From JACQQW01 sp964520655 (GTDB taxonomy: Bacteria > Omnitrophota > Gorgyraeia > Zapsychrales > Fredricksoniimonadaceae): 64,000 nt of DNA. Every line of letters starts with the position of its first letter. The first letter of the stretch is position 1. The notes below the pieces were generated by a model that worked only from the letters and a program-made list of their open reading frames with translations, made no database searches and was not told the DNA's origin. Made by a program: the position numbers and the translations under genes. The stretch is taken from NCBI GenBank assembly GCA_964520655.1, contig CAZFNI010000004.1:91911-155910 (forward strand). The letters are read 5' to 3'. Positions 10,872 through 20,900 of this stretch are shown here, piece by piece.

Positions 10872-12560
10872 GTGCGCTGGCAAAAAAGATCGTTATTGGG
10901 AGAGGTTCTCTTAAATCAAGGGGCGCTGCTCCAGGACCAGTTAAACACGGCCTTGGAAGAACAGAAGCGTACGAAAGAACTTTTGGGTGATATTTGTCTG
11001 AGGCTGGGGTATATCAGCGACGAACAGGTTATTCTTTCATGTTTGGCCAGGCAGCTCAATATTGAAACAGTCAGTTTAAAGACAATCCCTCCGGATCAAT
11101 CAGCGCTGGCACGATTGCCGGCGAAGGTTGCGAATTATTACAAGGTGTTTCCCGTCCGTTTTACTCAAGGTATTTTAACCGTAGCCGTCCATAACCCGCT
11201 GGATCTGCGTTTGATCGATGATCTCAATTTGGTTTCACGATCGTCGGTGGCAATGGTGTTGGCTTCCCAGAAAGAGATCATCGAAGCGATACGTGAGCAT
11301 TATGGTCTTGGTGCCGAGACCATTGAACAGATGATGGGCACATCAGCTCAGTCTGCAAGTGAACAGGAGGTGACGGTCATTGACGAGCAGGATTCAGATG
11401 CCTCTATCAGCCGTTTTTTAAATCAGATATTGCTCCAGGCATATAAAGACCACGCGACGGACATTCACATTGAACCGTTTGAAGAGTCATTGCGTATTCG
11501 TTACAGGATCGACGGGGTTCTGTATGATGCAGGCATCCCCTCGAATTTGCGTTATTTCGCGGATGTGTTGATCACGCGCATCAAAGTATTGGCACAGCTT
11601 AATATCGCCCAGAAACGCTTGCCGCAGGATGGGCGTTTTAAGGTGAAAACAGGATCAGTTGACCTGGATCTGCGTGTTTCGTCCCTTCCAACGCCTTATG
11701 GGGAGAGCGTTGTGATTCGCATCCTTAATTCCGTGCGCTTGTTGAGCATTGAGGAGCTGGGGTTTGATCTTAAACACCGGCAGCAAATAAACAATTTGTT
11801 GGGAAAACCGCATGGGATCATGTTTGTTACGGGACCGACGGGAAGCGGAAAGACAACAACCTTGTACGCTTGTATTGCCGCCGTCAACCGCGGGGAAACA
11901 AAGATCATCACGATCGAAGACCCGATCGAATATCAATTAAAAGGGGTGGTGCAGGTCCAAACCCATACGCAGATCGGTTTGACTTTTGCCTCTATCTTAA
12001 GAACAGTCTTGCGTAATGATCCCGATATTATCATGGTGGGGGAAGTTCGAGATGCCGAGACGGCACAGGTCACCATTCAAACGGCCTTGACCGGCCATAT
12101 GGTATTTTCCACATTACATACCAATGATGCTGTTTCAGGCGTGACAAGGCTTTTGGATATGGGCATAGAACCTTACTTGATCGCCTCCTCGGTTGAAAGC
12201 TTTATCGCCCAGCGTTTGGTGCGCGTGCTTTGTCCTCATTGTAAAGTGCAGGTCCCGGTCTCAGAGAGCGTTGCTCAAGAATTCGGGTTGAAAACAGAAG
12301 TGCTTACCGGGCAGATGATCCATGAGCCCAAAGGATGCAAGCATTGCCGTATGACAGGATATAGCGGCCGAGAGATCATTTGTGAGATCCTCATGATTGA
12401 TGAAACAATTCGGGCCATGATTGTGAAAGGGACAAGTGTTCAGGAAATATCGGCCTACGCTTTATCGAATGGGATGAAAACGATGCGGCAGCATGGATGG
12501 GAGAAGGTTCTATCTGGCATCACCTCAGCGGCGGAAGTGATACAGGCGACTCAAGAATAA
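10872..12560 (+). CDS. gspE: Type II secretion ATPase GspE
   Basis: 562 residues, starting at GTG with AAGGA at 10861-10865. An N-terminal MshEN-type domain (about 1-150) is followed by the hexameric secretion ATPase domain. Walker A GPTGSGKT is at 321-328, the Asp box and a Walker B-type IIMVGEVRD lie near 385-393, the His box is STLHTNDA, and a four-Cys zinc motif is formed by CPHC (about 454) and CKHC (about 488). The enzyme powers pseudopilus assembly at the inner membrane. PilB and HofB ATPases are close relatives; the operon context decides for GspE. Confidence 0.95.
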   Translation: MRWQKRSLLGEVLLNQGALLQDQLNTALEEQKRTKELLGDICLRLGYISDEQVILSCLARQLNIETVSLKTIPPDQSALARLPAKVANYYKVFPVRFTQGILTVAVHNPLDLRLIDDLNLVSRSSVAMVLASQKEIIEAIREHYGLGAETIEQMMGTSAQSASEQEVTVIDEQDSDASISRFLNQILLQAYKDHATDIHIEPFEESLRIRYRIDGVLYDAGIPSNLRYFADVLITRIKVLAQLNIAQKRLPQDGRFKVKTGSVDLDLRVSSLPTPYGESVVIRILNSVRLLSIEELGFDLKHRQQINNLLGKPHGIMFVTGPTGSGKTTTLYACIAAVNRGETKIITIEDPIEYQLKGVVQVQTHTQIGLTFASILRTVLRNDPDIIMVGEVRDAETAQVTIQTALTGHMVFSTLHTNDAVSGVTRLLDMGIEPYLIASSVESFIAQRLVRVLCPHCKVQVPVSESVAQEFGLKTEVLTGQMIHEPKGCKHCRMTGYSGREIICEILMIDETIRAMIVKGTSVQEISAYALSNGMKTMRQHGWEKVLSGITSAAEVIQATQE

Positions 12561-12574
12561 AAGAAAGTACGATC

Positions 12575-13801
12575 ATGCCTTCATTTGTTTATACAGCAAA
12601 GAATACAGGGAAAGAGGTTGTTGAGGGTGAGATTATTGCCTTAAATCAACAATCGGCGGTGCAGAAGATCCTGGAAATGGGGTATACGCCTGTTGTTGTT
12701 GAGCCGCTAGGCCGTCGTCAGGGGAGTGCTTTAGGTGTTGTTCAAAACAGGGCCAGGGTTACGCATCATATTTCAGATCAGGCCCTGGTGTTTTTCTTTC
12801 GATCCTTAGGGGATATGTTGGAGGCGGGTGTTCCATTGGTCCAATCGTTGTCGTTGTTAAGCAAACAACGTATTTCAGCCGTATTAAAAGAAATGACGGG
12901 CCATGTGTGCTCTTCTGTTAAAGAGGGGATGAGTTTATCCAAAGCATTGGAGGCATATCCACAGACATTCAATAAACTGTATGTGAGCATGATAAGGTCT
13001 TCGGAGGCTTCGGGTAATGTGTCGCGGGCTTTGATCAGTTTGAGCCAGAATATTGAGAAAGACATAGTCATCAAGAACCGTATCAGATCCGCACTAATGT
13101 ATCCCATGATCATTCTGGGGGTGGGGGTGGCAGCGATCGTTATTTTATTGACTTTTGTGCTGCCTAAACTTTCTTTGATGTTTGAAGATGTCGGTACGCA
13201 ATTGCCGTGGCTCACACAAGTGGTGGTAGGGTTAAGCGGTTTTTTAGCACATTATGGCGCATGGCTTCTTGCCGCTGGGTTTATCGGTATATTTTATATT
13301 GAGAAATACCGGCGAACAACAGATGGCCATGCGCGTTTTAGCCGTCTCGCGCTTAAACTACCGATAGTTGGCGACTTTTTAAAAGCGGTCTATACGGCAC
13401 GTTTTACCCGCACGGTTGCTGTTTTGCTAGAAAGCGGTGTTCCCATCGCCCAGGCATTGGAGTCCAGCGTAGGGGTTCTGCAAAATGCCGTATTTGAGCA
13501 GCAAGCGATGAATATTGCGCATCAGGTGCGCATGGGAGCTAGTTTATCGACGGCCGTCAGGTCTGCAGGGGTTTTTGGGGATCTGACAGCAAATCTTATT
13601 TCCGTCGGGGAGCACAGCGGGAAACTTGAGAATAATCTTTATAAAATCGCAGCAATGCAAGAAGACCAAAGCCGGCAAATGACGGAGGATGCGCTTAACG
13701 CATTAGGGCCGGTCGTATTGATCGCGGTTGTATTGTTGGTTGGGTCGATGATGTTGGCGATCATTTTGCCGTTAATCCAAATGAATATGATCATTAAATA
13801 A
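12575..13801 (+). CDS. gspF: Type II secretion inner-membrane platform protein GspF
   Basis: 408 residues from ATG 12575 (MPSFVYTAKNTGKEVVEGEI, the standard GspF/PilC start). Two repeated T2SF domains each precede hydrophobic segments, with typical FFRSLGDMLEAGVPL and FTRTVAVLLESGVPIAQAL motifs. Transmembrane helices lie around 175-200, 225-245 and 380-402. GspF couples the ATPase to pseudopilin assembly. A longer frame opening at 12497 overlaps gspE, but the family start is ATG 12575. The stop at 13799-13801 directly precedes the gspG leader. Confidence 0.95.
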   Translation: MPSFVYTAKNTGKEVVEGEIIALNQQSAVQKILEMGYTPVVVEPLGRRQGSALGVVQNRARVTHHISDQALVFFFRSLGDMLEAGVPLVQSLSLLSKQRISAVLKEMTGHVCSSVKEGMSLSKALEAYPQTFNKLYVSMIRSSEASGNVSRALISLSQNIEKDIVIKNRIRSALMYPMIILGVGVAAIVILLTFVLPKLSLMFEDVGTQLPWLTQVVVGLSGFLAHYGAWLLAAGFIGIFYIEKYRRTTDGHARFSRLALKLPIVGDFLKAVYTARFTRTVAVLLESGVPIAQALESSVGVLQNAVFEQQAMNIAHQVRMGASLSTAVRSAGVFGDLTANLISVGEHSGKLENNLYKIAAMQEDQSRQMTEDALNALGPVVLIAVVLLVGSMMLAIILPLIQMNMIIK

Positions 13802-13816
13802 ATGACAGGAGATTGT

Positions 13817-14242
13817 ATGAATCAACGTGCTTTTACCATGATTGAGATATTACTGGTGGTCGTCATTATTAGTATTTTAGCGGCCATGGTTGTGCCGAAT
13901 TTAACGGGCCGCAGCGACCAGGCCAGAGTTGTTGCCGCCCAGACTGATGTGGATTCTAATATATCCGCTGCCCTTGATCTGTACAAGATGGATAACGGGA
14001 CATTTCCGACAAGCGAGCAAGGGCTTGCCGCTTTGGTCGTTCAACCAACAACAGCACCTGTCCCGGCCCATTGGAACGGTCCTTATTTAAAGAAAAAGAA
14101 AATACCTCAGGATCCTTGGGGGAGGCCGTATGTTTATCTTGCTCCGGGCGGTCATAATAAGGAAAGTTATGATCTTTATTCGTTAGGTCAAGATGGGGTT
14201 GAAAGTAAGGACGACATTATTAATTGGGAGAAAGAAAAATAG
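13817..14242 (+). CDS. gspG: Major pseudopilin GspG
   Basis: 141 residues from ATG 13817, which has AGGAG at 13807-13811. The short leader MNQRA is followed by FTMIEILLVVVIISILAAMV, the type IV prepilin helix with Glu at mature position 5. Residue -1 is Ala rather than the usual Gly. The C-terminal globular part has the GspG signature: YKMDNGTFPTSEQGLAAL, then DPWGRPYVYLAPG and SLGQDG, which includes the calcium-binding loop. It forms the shaft of the pseudopilus. No prepilin peptidase gene is in the window, so processing must come from elsewhere. Confidence 0.95.
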   Translation: MNQRAFTMIEILLVVVIISILAAMVVPNLTGRSDQARVVAAQTDVDSNISAALDLYKMDNGTFPTSEQGLAALVVQPTTAPVPAHWNGPYLKKKKIPQDPWGRPYVYLAPGGHNKESYDLYSLGQDGVESKDDIINWEKEK

Positions 14243-14244
14243 TT

Positions 14245-14649
14245 GTGATCAAGCAAGGTGGTTTTGTGATCTTGGAGGCGTTGATTGCGATTGTTGTAAT
14301 GGCGGTCGCGTTAACGGCCCTTATGCAGGCTTTGATGAATAATGCGCGCGTGATCAATACGGCGCAGGATTACGGGAAAGCGTGGCTGTTGATCAATGAA
14401 AAACTGGGAGAGAAGACGTTATTTGATACAACGATTGTCCCAATTTTAAGTCAACCCGCGGCCAAACCGCTGGAGAGATTTACCTATGATCTTGAATTTA
14501 AGTCAATAAACCAGGAGTCTTGGCAAGGGTTAAAACGGGCGGAGATGTCGGTTGCCTGGGTTGATGGGAAACAACGTGTCGTGAATTTAAGGACGATCTT
14601 GCCTGATGATAACAGCACGCAGACAACAAGAAGTGTTTTTTACAATTAA
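14245..14649 (+). CDS. gspI: Minor pseudopilin GspI-like
   Basis: 134 residues from GTG 14245, which gives a normal prepilin leader MIKQGG before FVILEALIAIVVMAVALTAL. A TTG at 14224 inside gspG is an alternative start. Glu at mature position 5 is present. The C-terminal domain (AWLLINEKLGEK, ...FTYDLEFKSI, ...AEMSVAW) resembles GspI, a tip-complex pseudopilin partnering GspJ and GspK. It lies two bases after gspG. The slot normally used by gspH is empty. The start codon choice is moderately sure, the family placement good. Confidence 0.85.
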   Translation: MIKQGGFVILEALIAIVVMAVALTALMQALMNNARVINTAQDYGKAWLLINEKLGEKTLFDTTIVPILSQPAAKPLERFTYDLEFKSINQESWQGLKRAEMSVAWVDGKQRVVNLRTILPDDNSTQTTRSVFYN

Positions 14650-15259
14650 ACATAAAAAAAGCGGATGGACATTGCTTGAGATGATCTTAGGCGGTGTGAT
14701 TACCGCTTTGGTTGGTTTGATCTTGTTTCAGGTGCTGGTTAACGGCGTAGAAACCTACAAACGAGCACAGTTTACAGCAAGGGTTTATATACAGATGTAT
14801 AAGGTGTTTGATGCTTTAGATCAGGATCTCGCCTCTGCGATCAGGGTTAATTACAGCGCTGTGGATCCGGCGTGGCAAAGTTTTAGCGGCGATGAGCATT
14901 CCATGCGATTGGTCCGTAGCAGCCAGAGGGGATTGCAGGAAATATCGTATGATCTAAGATCAAACAGCGACGGGTATTATGCTTTAAGAAGAGCAGAGCA
15001 GCCGTTGCTGGCAAGATTGCGGCATCAACCGTTGGATTTAAACGCCGCTTTGATAGTTAAACGCTTGCCTGTCGACGGGTTGGAACTGTTCTTTGGGAAA
15101 AAGGCCGAAGGTGATGCGAGGGAAGCGAAGCTGGAATGGACCAAATCTTGGAAAAACGATGGGTTGCCTTTGGCCGTTAAGGTCACGCTTAAATGTGCCC
15201 AAGATAGCGCCCATGGATTTTCTGAATTCAACCGGATATTTTATTTGCCAAATCATTAG
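14633..15259 (+). CDS. gspJ: Minor pseudopilin GspJ-like
   Basis: About 208 residues. The leader ends KKSG before WTLLEMILGGVITALVGLIL, a prepilin-type helix with Glu5. GTG 14633 gives an 11-residue leader; ATG 14606 is an alternative that gives a longer one. Both overlap gspI. The domain after the helix (FDALDQDLASAIRVN, ...LVRSSQRGLQEISYDLRS) is typical of GspJ, which sits in the pseudopilus tip with GspI and GspK. The gene ends two bases before gspK. Confidence 0.85.
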   Translation: MFFTIKHKKSGWTLLEMILGGVITALVGLILFQVLVNGVETYKRAQFTARVYIQMYKVFDALDQDLASAIRVNYSAVDPAWQSFSGDEHSMRLVRSSQRGLQEISYDLRSNSDGYYALRRAEQPLLARLRHQPLDLNAALIVKRLPVDGLELFFGKKAEGDAREAKLEWTKSWKNDGLPLAVKVTLKCAQDSAHGFSEFNRIFYLPNH

Positions 15260-15261
15260 TT

Positions 15262-16005
15262 ATGAATATACGCTGCGATCGTTCCGGTATAATCCTGGTT
15301 GTTGTCTTAGTTGTGGTGAGTATCTTAATGGTTTTTGCTTTTAGCGCCGGATCACTTACTTCAACGATCTCGCGGTACACACAGAAAGAGTTTTCGAGAA
15401 CAAGGGCATTGGCTTCTGCCATGGCTGGGGTATATTATACACTCAACCTGATGCGTCAACACCCAAGCTCCATTGATTTCTCCTGGCAAAGCGGGGTGGC
15501 AATAGAGTCTGTGGAGCAAGGGAGAAAATTTTTGAGTAATGTCGCGCTGGATGAGAACAGCCGATTTGACGTGACGATCATTGATCAAGCGCGCTGTTTT
15601 AATCTAAATGCGCTTAATGAAACAAGCGGCACTGTATTGGTGGGTCTTATTAAGCAATATGGTTTCCCTGCAAAGCAAGCGGAACAGATCGTGCACAATT
15701 CGATCCAATGGGTTAGGGAGACTAAAAAGGCTCCGTTTGATGATGTTGCTGAACTATTGATGGTAGACGGTATGACTCAGGAAATCTTTGATAAAATACA
15801 CACTGATCTGACTGTTTACCCTGCAGAGGATGGCAGCGGGTTTAAGGTGAATTTTTGGACTGCTTCAGAACCATTATTGCGGGCGTTATTAGAAGANNNN
15901 NNNNNNNNNNNNNNNNNNNNNNNNNNNNNNNNNNNNNNNNNNNNNNNNNNNNNNNNNNNNNNNNNNNNNNNNNNNNNNNNNNNNNNNNNNNNNNNNTATC
16001 GTTAG
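15262..16005 (+). CDS. gspK: Minor pseudopilin GspK-like, interrupted by assembly gap
   Basis: About 211 residues are readable before the 100-N gap. The N-terminus MNIRCDRSG then IILVVVLVVVSILMVFAFSA is a GspK-type prepilin helix that, as usual for GspK, lacks Glu5. The following region (FNLNALNETSGTVLVGLIKQ and WVRETKKAPFDDVAELLMV) matches the helical GspK domain with its helix-hairpin-like repeat. The true C-terminus is unknown: the frame after the gap (tatcgttag) depends on a placeholder gap length. GspK is the tip pseudopilin that ends the filament. Confidence 0.8.
   Translation: MNIRCDRSGIILVVVLVVVSILMVFAFSAGSLTSTISRYTQKEFSRTRALASAMAGVYYTLNLMRQHPSSIDFSWQSGVAIESVEQGRKFLSNVALDENSRFDVTIIDQARCFNLNALNETSGTVLVGLIKQYGFPAKQAEQIVHNSIQWVRETKKAPFDDVAELLMVDGMTQEIFDKIHTDLTVYPAEDGSGFKVNFWTASEPLLRALLEXXXXXXXXXXXXXXXXXXXXXXXXXXXXXXXXXXYR
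15897..15996. other. Assembly gap (100 N)
   Basis: Exactly 100 Ns, the usual placeholder for a scaffold gap of unknown size. It removes the C-terminus of gspK and could hide a short gene between gspK and gspL. Confidence 0.98.
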
Positions 16006-16026
16006 GTTGGAGAGGTCTTTAAATTA

Positions 16027-17394
16027 ATGGGTAAAAATCAGAAAATCATATCCATTTCAGATCAATATTTAACATTCTTACAGCTAAAGGAGAATGGAGC
16101 GCCAGCTTTCCGTCAAATCAGCATCGAGGGGGCAAATGAGGATGATGTTGCCAGGAAATTAAAAGAGCTTTCGAAAACATTTGGATTAAGAAAAGGAAGT
16201 TTTACGGCGATGGTGAGCCGGCACGATGTTCTTGTAAGGTTTATGACCTTGCCTTCAAGTAATGTCGAAGAGATAAAAAAGATGGTGGCTTTGCAGATAG
16301 ATAAGATTGTTCCTTATGCGGCCGATGAGGTTATTTTTGATGTCCTGACGATTGGTAATAACAAAGATGCAAGTAAAGTCATGGTTGTCCTTGTTCCAAG
16401 GGAGATCGTTGAGCGCTATTGGCGGATCTTTGTTAAAGCCGGTGGTATCCCTGCCAGGATGTCTATGAGTGCGTGGGGATTATGGTTATGGTATCAACGT
16501 CGTCCATTAGATAAATCTGGAATTGCACTTATATTGGATCTTCATGATGCTGCCGGAGAGATTTGTATTTGTTCCCATGATCATGTGTTTGCCAGCCGTG
16601 CCTTTCGATTCGTTAAAGGAGGCTTTGGTAACAGCGATTCATCGGTACTGCTTAAAGAAACCCATTCAACAATTGAAGGTTATATACAAGAGAACGTGGG
16701 ACCTTTACCGACAAAGATCATTATTGTTGGAACTCGTTTGATATCGGATGATTTGTTAGAAACGCTTAAGAAAGAATATGAATTGCCGATTGAGAGGGTT
16801 GAGCAGGCCAAGGAATTAGGTGTTGCGAAAGAAGCATCAACAGCAATGATGGGGCTATCTGGTTCAGATCTCGCTAAAAGTATTGATTTAATGCCTAAAG
16901 ATTTGGTTGAGGCTCAAATTAAGGTGGGCGTAAAATGGGCCATGATAAGGATGATGGTCGCTGTTGTTCTTTTGATTGCATCGGTTGCGGTATCGGGTAT
17001 TGTCCATATTCATCGAAAACGCGTTTATTTAGAGCAGTTAAATGAGGAGTGGGTACAGACAAAAAAACAGCTGGATCGAATGCAACAAATGAAAGCCACG
17101 ATTGAGATGACTTCCCAGGCCCTTAATAACAGGGTGATGGCGGCCGATATCATCAAAGCAGTCTCAGAGGCTGCGCCGCAGAGCATTTCATTGTTTAATA
17201 TGAATATCGCTAGCGACAGGACTTTAATGATGCAGGGGATTGCGTCTCAGCCGGCGGATATCAATATATTCCAGGAGAATTTAGTGCGGTCTTCAATGTT
17301 TGTGAGTGTGAGGCTGGATTTTGTCAACAAACGAACAACACAGGAGGGGGAATCGAGTTATTTTAAGATTTCCTGCCAACTAAAACAGCGATGA
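16027..17394 (+). CDS. gspL: GspL-like T2SS assembly protein (PilM-PilN fusion architecture)
   Basis: 455 residues. The N-terminal 270 residues form an actin-like PilM/GspL cytoplasmic domain (VRFMTLPSSNVEEIKKMVAL, PYAADEVIFDV). One transmembrane helix lies at about 310-330 (MMVAVVLLIASVAVSGIVHI). A periplasmic coiled coil follows, then a ferredoxin-like PilN-type domain (AAPQSISLFNMNIASDRTLM). GspL links the ATPase GspE to GspM and the pseudopilus. It overlaps the next gene by four bases. Distinguishing GspL from a fused PilM/PilN of a type IV pilus rests on the operon order. Confidence 0.85.
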   Translation: MGKNQKIISISDQYLTFLQLKENGAPAFRQISIEGANEDDVARKLKELSKTFGLRKGSFTAMVSRHDVLVRFMTLPSSNVEEIKKMVALQIDKIVPYAADEVIFDVLTIGNNKDASKVMVVLVPREIVERYWRIFVKAGGIPARMSMSAWGLWLWYQRRPLDKSGIALILDLHDAAGEICICSHDHVFASRAFRFVKGGFGNSDSSVLLKETHSTIEGYIQENVGPLPTKIIIVGTRLISDDLLETLKKEYELPIERVEQAKELGVAKEASTAMMGLSGSDLAKSIDLMPKDLVEAQIKVGVKWAMIRMMVAVVLLIASVAVSGIVHIHRKRVYLEQLNEEWVQTKKQLDRMQQMKATIEMTSQALNNRVMAADIIKAVSEAAPQSISLFNMNIASDRTLMMQGIASQPADINIFQENLVRSSMFVSVRLDFVNKRTTQEGESSYFKISCQLKQR

Positions 17395-17921
17395 TGAAAA
17401 TATCCCCCAGAGAAAGATTGATTGGTGCTGCGACATTGTTCTTAGCGTTTGTTTATGTCATATTCTTTGTTCTTTTAAAACCGATTAAAGGCATGGTCAG
17501 TGACATTGATGAAAACATAGCCACCAGTCAGGAACGTTTGGAAAAGGGCAGGGCGTTATTGGAGGGTAATCAAGAGTTACAGAAAACGATGGATCAAATG
17601 GTGCAGGAATGGGGGCGGGGGTCGTCGGACGCTGCGGAGTCGTCAGAGCTGGTTAATATGCTGGAAGCAGCGGCCACAAAGTCTGCTATCCGTATCCTGA
17701 ATATAGAACCAAGACCAATTGTCAAAGACGTTATCGTCCGATATCCTATCGCTGTCAATATAAGCGGAACGACAAAAGATATTGCAAAGTTTTTGTATCT
17801 TATCCAGAAAAAGCCGTTGAGCCTTAGTGTCGATAATTTGAATTTGGAGAGGACGGCAGATGGGAATGCCGTTATTAGCGGCAGCATGACGGTATCCCGC
17901 CTGCACATTGCAAGTCCGTAG
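17391..17921 (+). CDS. gspM: GspM/PilO-like T2SS assembly protein
   Basis: 176 residues. A short basic N-terminus (MMKISPRERL) precedes one transmembrane helix (about 10-30). A coiled-coil segment (MVSDIDENIATSQERLEKGR) and a small ferredoxin-like periplasmic domain (YPIAVNISGTTKDIAKFLYL) follow. This is the GspM/PilO layout, partner of GspL. ATG 17391 or ATG 17394 can start it, both overlapping the gspL stop. It is the last T2SS gene. The G/C run at 17919-17930 after the stop is not a clear terminator. Confidence 0.8.
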   Translation: MMKISPRERLIGAATLFLAFVYVIFFVLLKPIKGMVSDIDENIATSQERLEKGRALLEGNQELQKTMDQMVQEWGRGSSDAAESSELVNMLEAAATKSAIRILNIEPRPIVKDVIVRYPIAVNISGTTKDIAKFLYLIQKKPLSLSVDNLNLERTADGNAVISGSMTVSRLHIASP

Positions 17922-17940
17922 GGCCCCCCTAAAAAAGTCC

Positions 17941-17970
17941 TTTACAGTCTGTTTCAAAAAGATGTAAAAT
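17941..17970 (+). promoter_or_regulatory. Probable sigma70 promoter of the GH5 gene, leaderless geometry
   Basis: TTTACA at 17941-17946 and TAAAAT at 17965-17970 with an 18-base spacer. The -10 ends six bases before ATG 17977, so transcription would begin at about the start codon. No Shine-Dalgarno lies between. Confidence 0.5.
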
Positions 17971-17976
17971 AAAGGC

Positions 17977-20900
17977 ATGATAAAAATCAATACTCTTCTT
18001 GTTTCCCTTTTATTAGTTTTCTTCTGTGCCACAGCTTCATATGCAGGTGTTGTTTATCAGAACTTTGAGCCGGACAATGGTCTGCCGATTAATGTTTGGC
18101 CGGTTGGAAGTTCGAGTATCAGCATTGTTGATCGAACCGATGCCGTCCATTCCGGTCAGAAATCGTTGCATACCTACAGTTCTTCTTATTGGTCAGGTTT
18201 TGGCGTTGAAGCACGACCGGCTGTTGGATATTTAGATGTCAAACAAACAAATAATGACCGGTTAACATTTTGGATATATGCCAGGCCGACAAGACTTTGT
18301 TATATTTATGGCTGTTCCGCAGGGACCAATGATACCGTAGGGGTTCGCTTTTATGATAATAATAAATATCAGTCTACGGGTTTTGAGGTTTGGACAACTC
18401 AAACAGCCACGTATTCGCAATGGTCAAAATTGAAGGTTCTTTTTAGCCAGCTGCCGCCGGATTTGGATCTAACGCACATTGTTAGGATCGAGTTTAAAAA
18501 TTATATGCCGGGACATTATTATTATGATGATCTTCAGGTTGTGCGTGAGGATAGGGCATATCAGTCTTTTGAGAAACAAGAACGCAGCGGTTCGACGGAT
18601 AATGAATATGGATGGAAATGGAACGATGCAGACACTGTTGCCGTTTCGGTTGATGGGGAGCCGGCTTTTGAAGGGGCTCATTCCTGGAAACTGGTTTCTG
18701 CCGGCAACTGGTCGGGGACCGGGATACAATCGGGGGACAAGAAATACGTCGATAATAATGGCACCGCAGATCAAAGTTTCTGGCATGTGGATTTGGCTCC
18801 TGAGAACAATGATCGGCTGACATTCTGGGTATACGCTCAGCCAAGCAACGGCATGGATAACAATGTATCCATCCAGGTTTACGATAATGGGGCGCATAAC
18901 ACAGATGATACAAAAGTGGCGTATTGGCCTAAATCATCTGTTGTTGCCGGAAAATGGTCCAGGGTCACGGTGCCTTTTAGTGAATTATTAAAGATTGCGC
19001 CGGACTTAAACCTAAAAGATATCAATAAGATACAGTTCCAGAATTATTGGCCGGGCACTTATTATTTTGATGATATTCGCGCAGCAGGCCCGATGTTGGT
19101 GTTAAAACAGTCCACATCAAACACAGTTTCTTGGAGTGCTCAGCCAGGCAATGTGAATTATCGGCTGCAGGAGAGCCCGACAGGCACAAATGGGACATGG
19201 AAAGACATATATATAGGGAAGTCGCTTCAATTTACGTTGACAGATATTTCAAAGAGTTTCTTGCGGGTTCGCTGGGAAGAAATTCCTGCGGATCAAAACA
19301 GTGTTATTTACGCCTCTCCATGGTCAGAGGTGCTCGAATATTCTTTGCCTTCCGTGGTGATTAATTATTCAACTCTTCAGACAGGTTTGGTGACTTGGTC
19401 AACGCTTCCGCAAAATGTGGTTTATGAAGTTCAATCGGCCTCAGCCAAATTTGGTCCGTGGAATTCCATTTATACAGGACCAGCGACCATCATCAAGTAT
19501 TTACGAGGACGCGCGGTGATTAGTCCGGTAAGTCTGCCGGCTTCTTTAGGAAAATGGTATCGGGTGCGCGCAATCCAACAGGGCAGTAATGGAGCTGCTG
19601 GTTTAACAGCCTGGAGCAGGCCGCAAATATGTAACCCATCAAAAGGGTTTGTTAAGGCGGTCGGAACCGTGATCAGGGACGGGGATGGCTTAGGCGATAC
19701 GTTGACCTTAAATGGTTTCAATCTAGGGTCGCTGTTTGTGATTGAACCTTGGATGACCGGTTTAGGCAATGGTGATAACCCCGCGTTGATCGATGATTGG
19801 AACATCCGCAGGGTTTTGTCTTCCCGTTTCGGTAACTCAGCGGCCCAGTCGCTCATGATCCTTTACCAGCAGAATTATATTAATGATAACGATCTTGATC
19901 TTTTGGTCAAACACGGCATTACCATGGTCCGTTTGCCGTTTTATTATCGTAATCTACAGGATGATAATGGGAAGTGGATCCGCAATGCTTCCGGGCAGAT
20001 CGATTTTAGTGCGATGGATCGTATCGTCAATGGATTAGCAAATCGGGGCATATATGTTGTGTTGGATCTTCATGGTGCCCCTGGTCTTCAAAGCGCAGAT
20101 GCTAATACCGGCCGTGCCAATTTTAATAAGTTGTTTGCGCCTGACGGGGAAACATATCGTTTGCGCACCATAGATTTATGGAAGCAGGTGGCTAGTCATT
20201 ATAAGAATAATGCCTGGGTGGTGGGGTATGATCTGCTAAATGAGCCTGTGGGAGCGGCTCCGGATTTCTTGAAATTAGCGGATCTTTATGATCGTTTATA
20301 CAAGGCGATCCGGACCGTGGACGCAAAGCATATGATCATTATGGAGGGGATTTGGTATACGGATCCTTCGACCAAGAAAGAAACGGTGGACTGGGGGACT
20401 CTTCCTTTCCCGCAAGTGCGCAACTGGACCAACGTCATGTATCAATTCCATTTTTATCATTGGAATTATGTTGATGCCAACGGTAATGTCCAGAAGGCGG
20501 ATGAAGATTATCCTTCTCACAAAGTTTTTATTGATCAAAAAGTAGCTGAAGCCAGAATTTCTCAGCCGCAATATAATGTCCCCGTGATGATCGGGGAATT
20601 CTATGGTTTTGGCCTTAAGTCCGTTTGGGATTATTATATACAGAACTTCAACGATCAAAAATGGAGTTGGACATCATGGTCATATAAATATCATGACAGT
20701 CCCTCCAATTGGGGAGTGGTCAATCATGTTAATTATGATGAGAGCTTGCCAAATTTCCAGGTAGACTCCCTGTCGGTGTTACAGCGTAAATTGAGCAAAT
20801 ATACGACGGTTAACTATCATACGATCAATGCCACGCTTCAAGGATTGCTTGAAACCAGCAGTCGCTTCATGGCGCCTTATCCAGCGACATCTCCGTATAT

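Noticed and set aside
12497..12574. Upstream extension of gspF overlapping gspE
   Set aside because: The residues before MPSFVYTA have no family similarity; ATG 12575 gives the standard GspF start.
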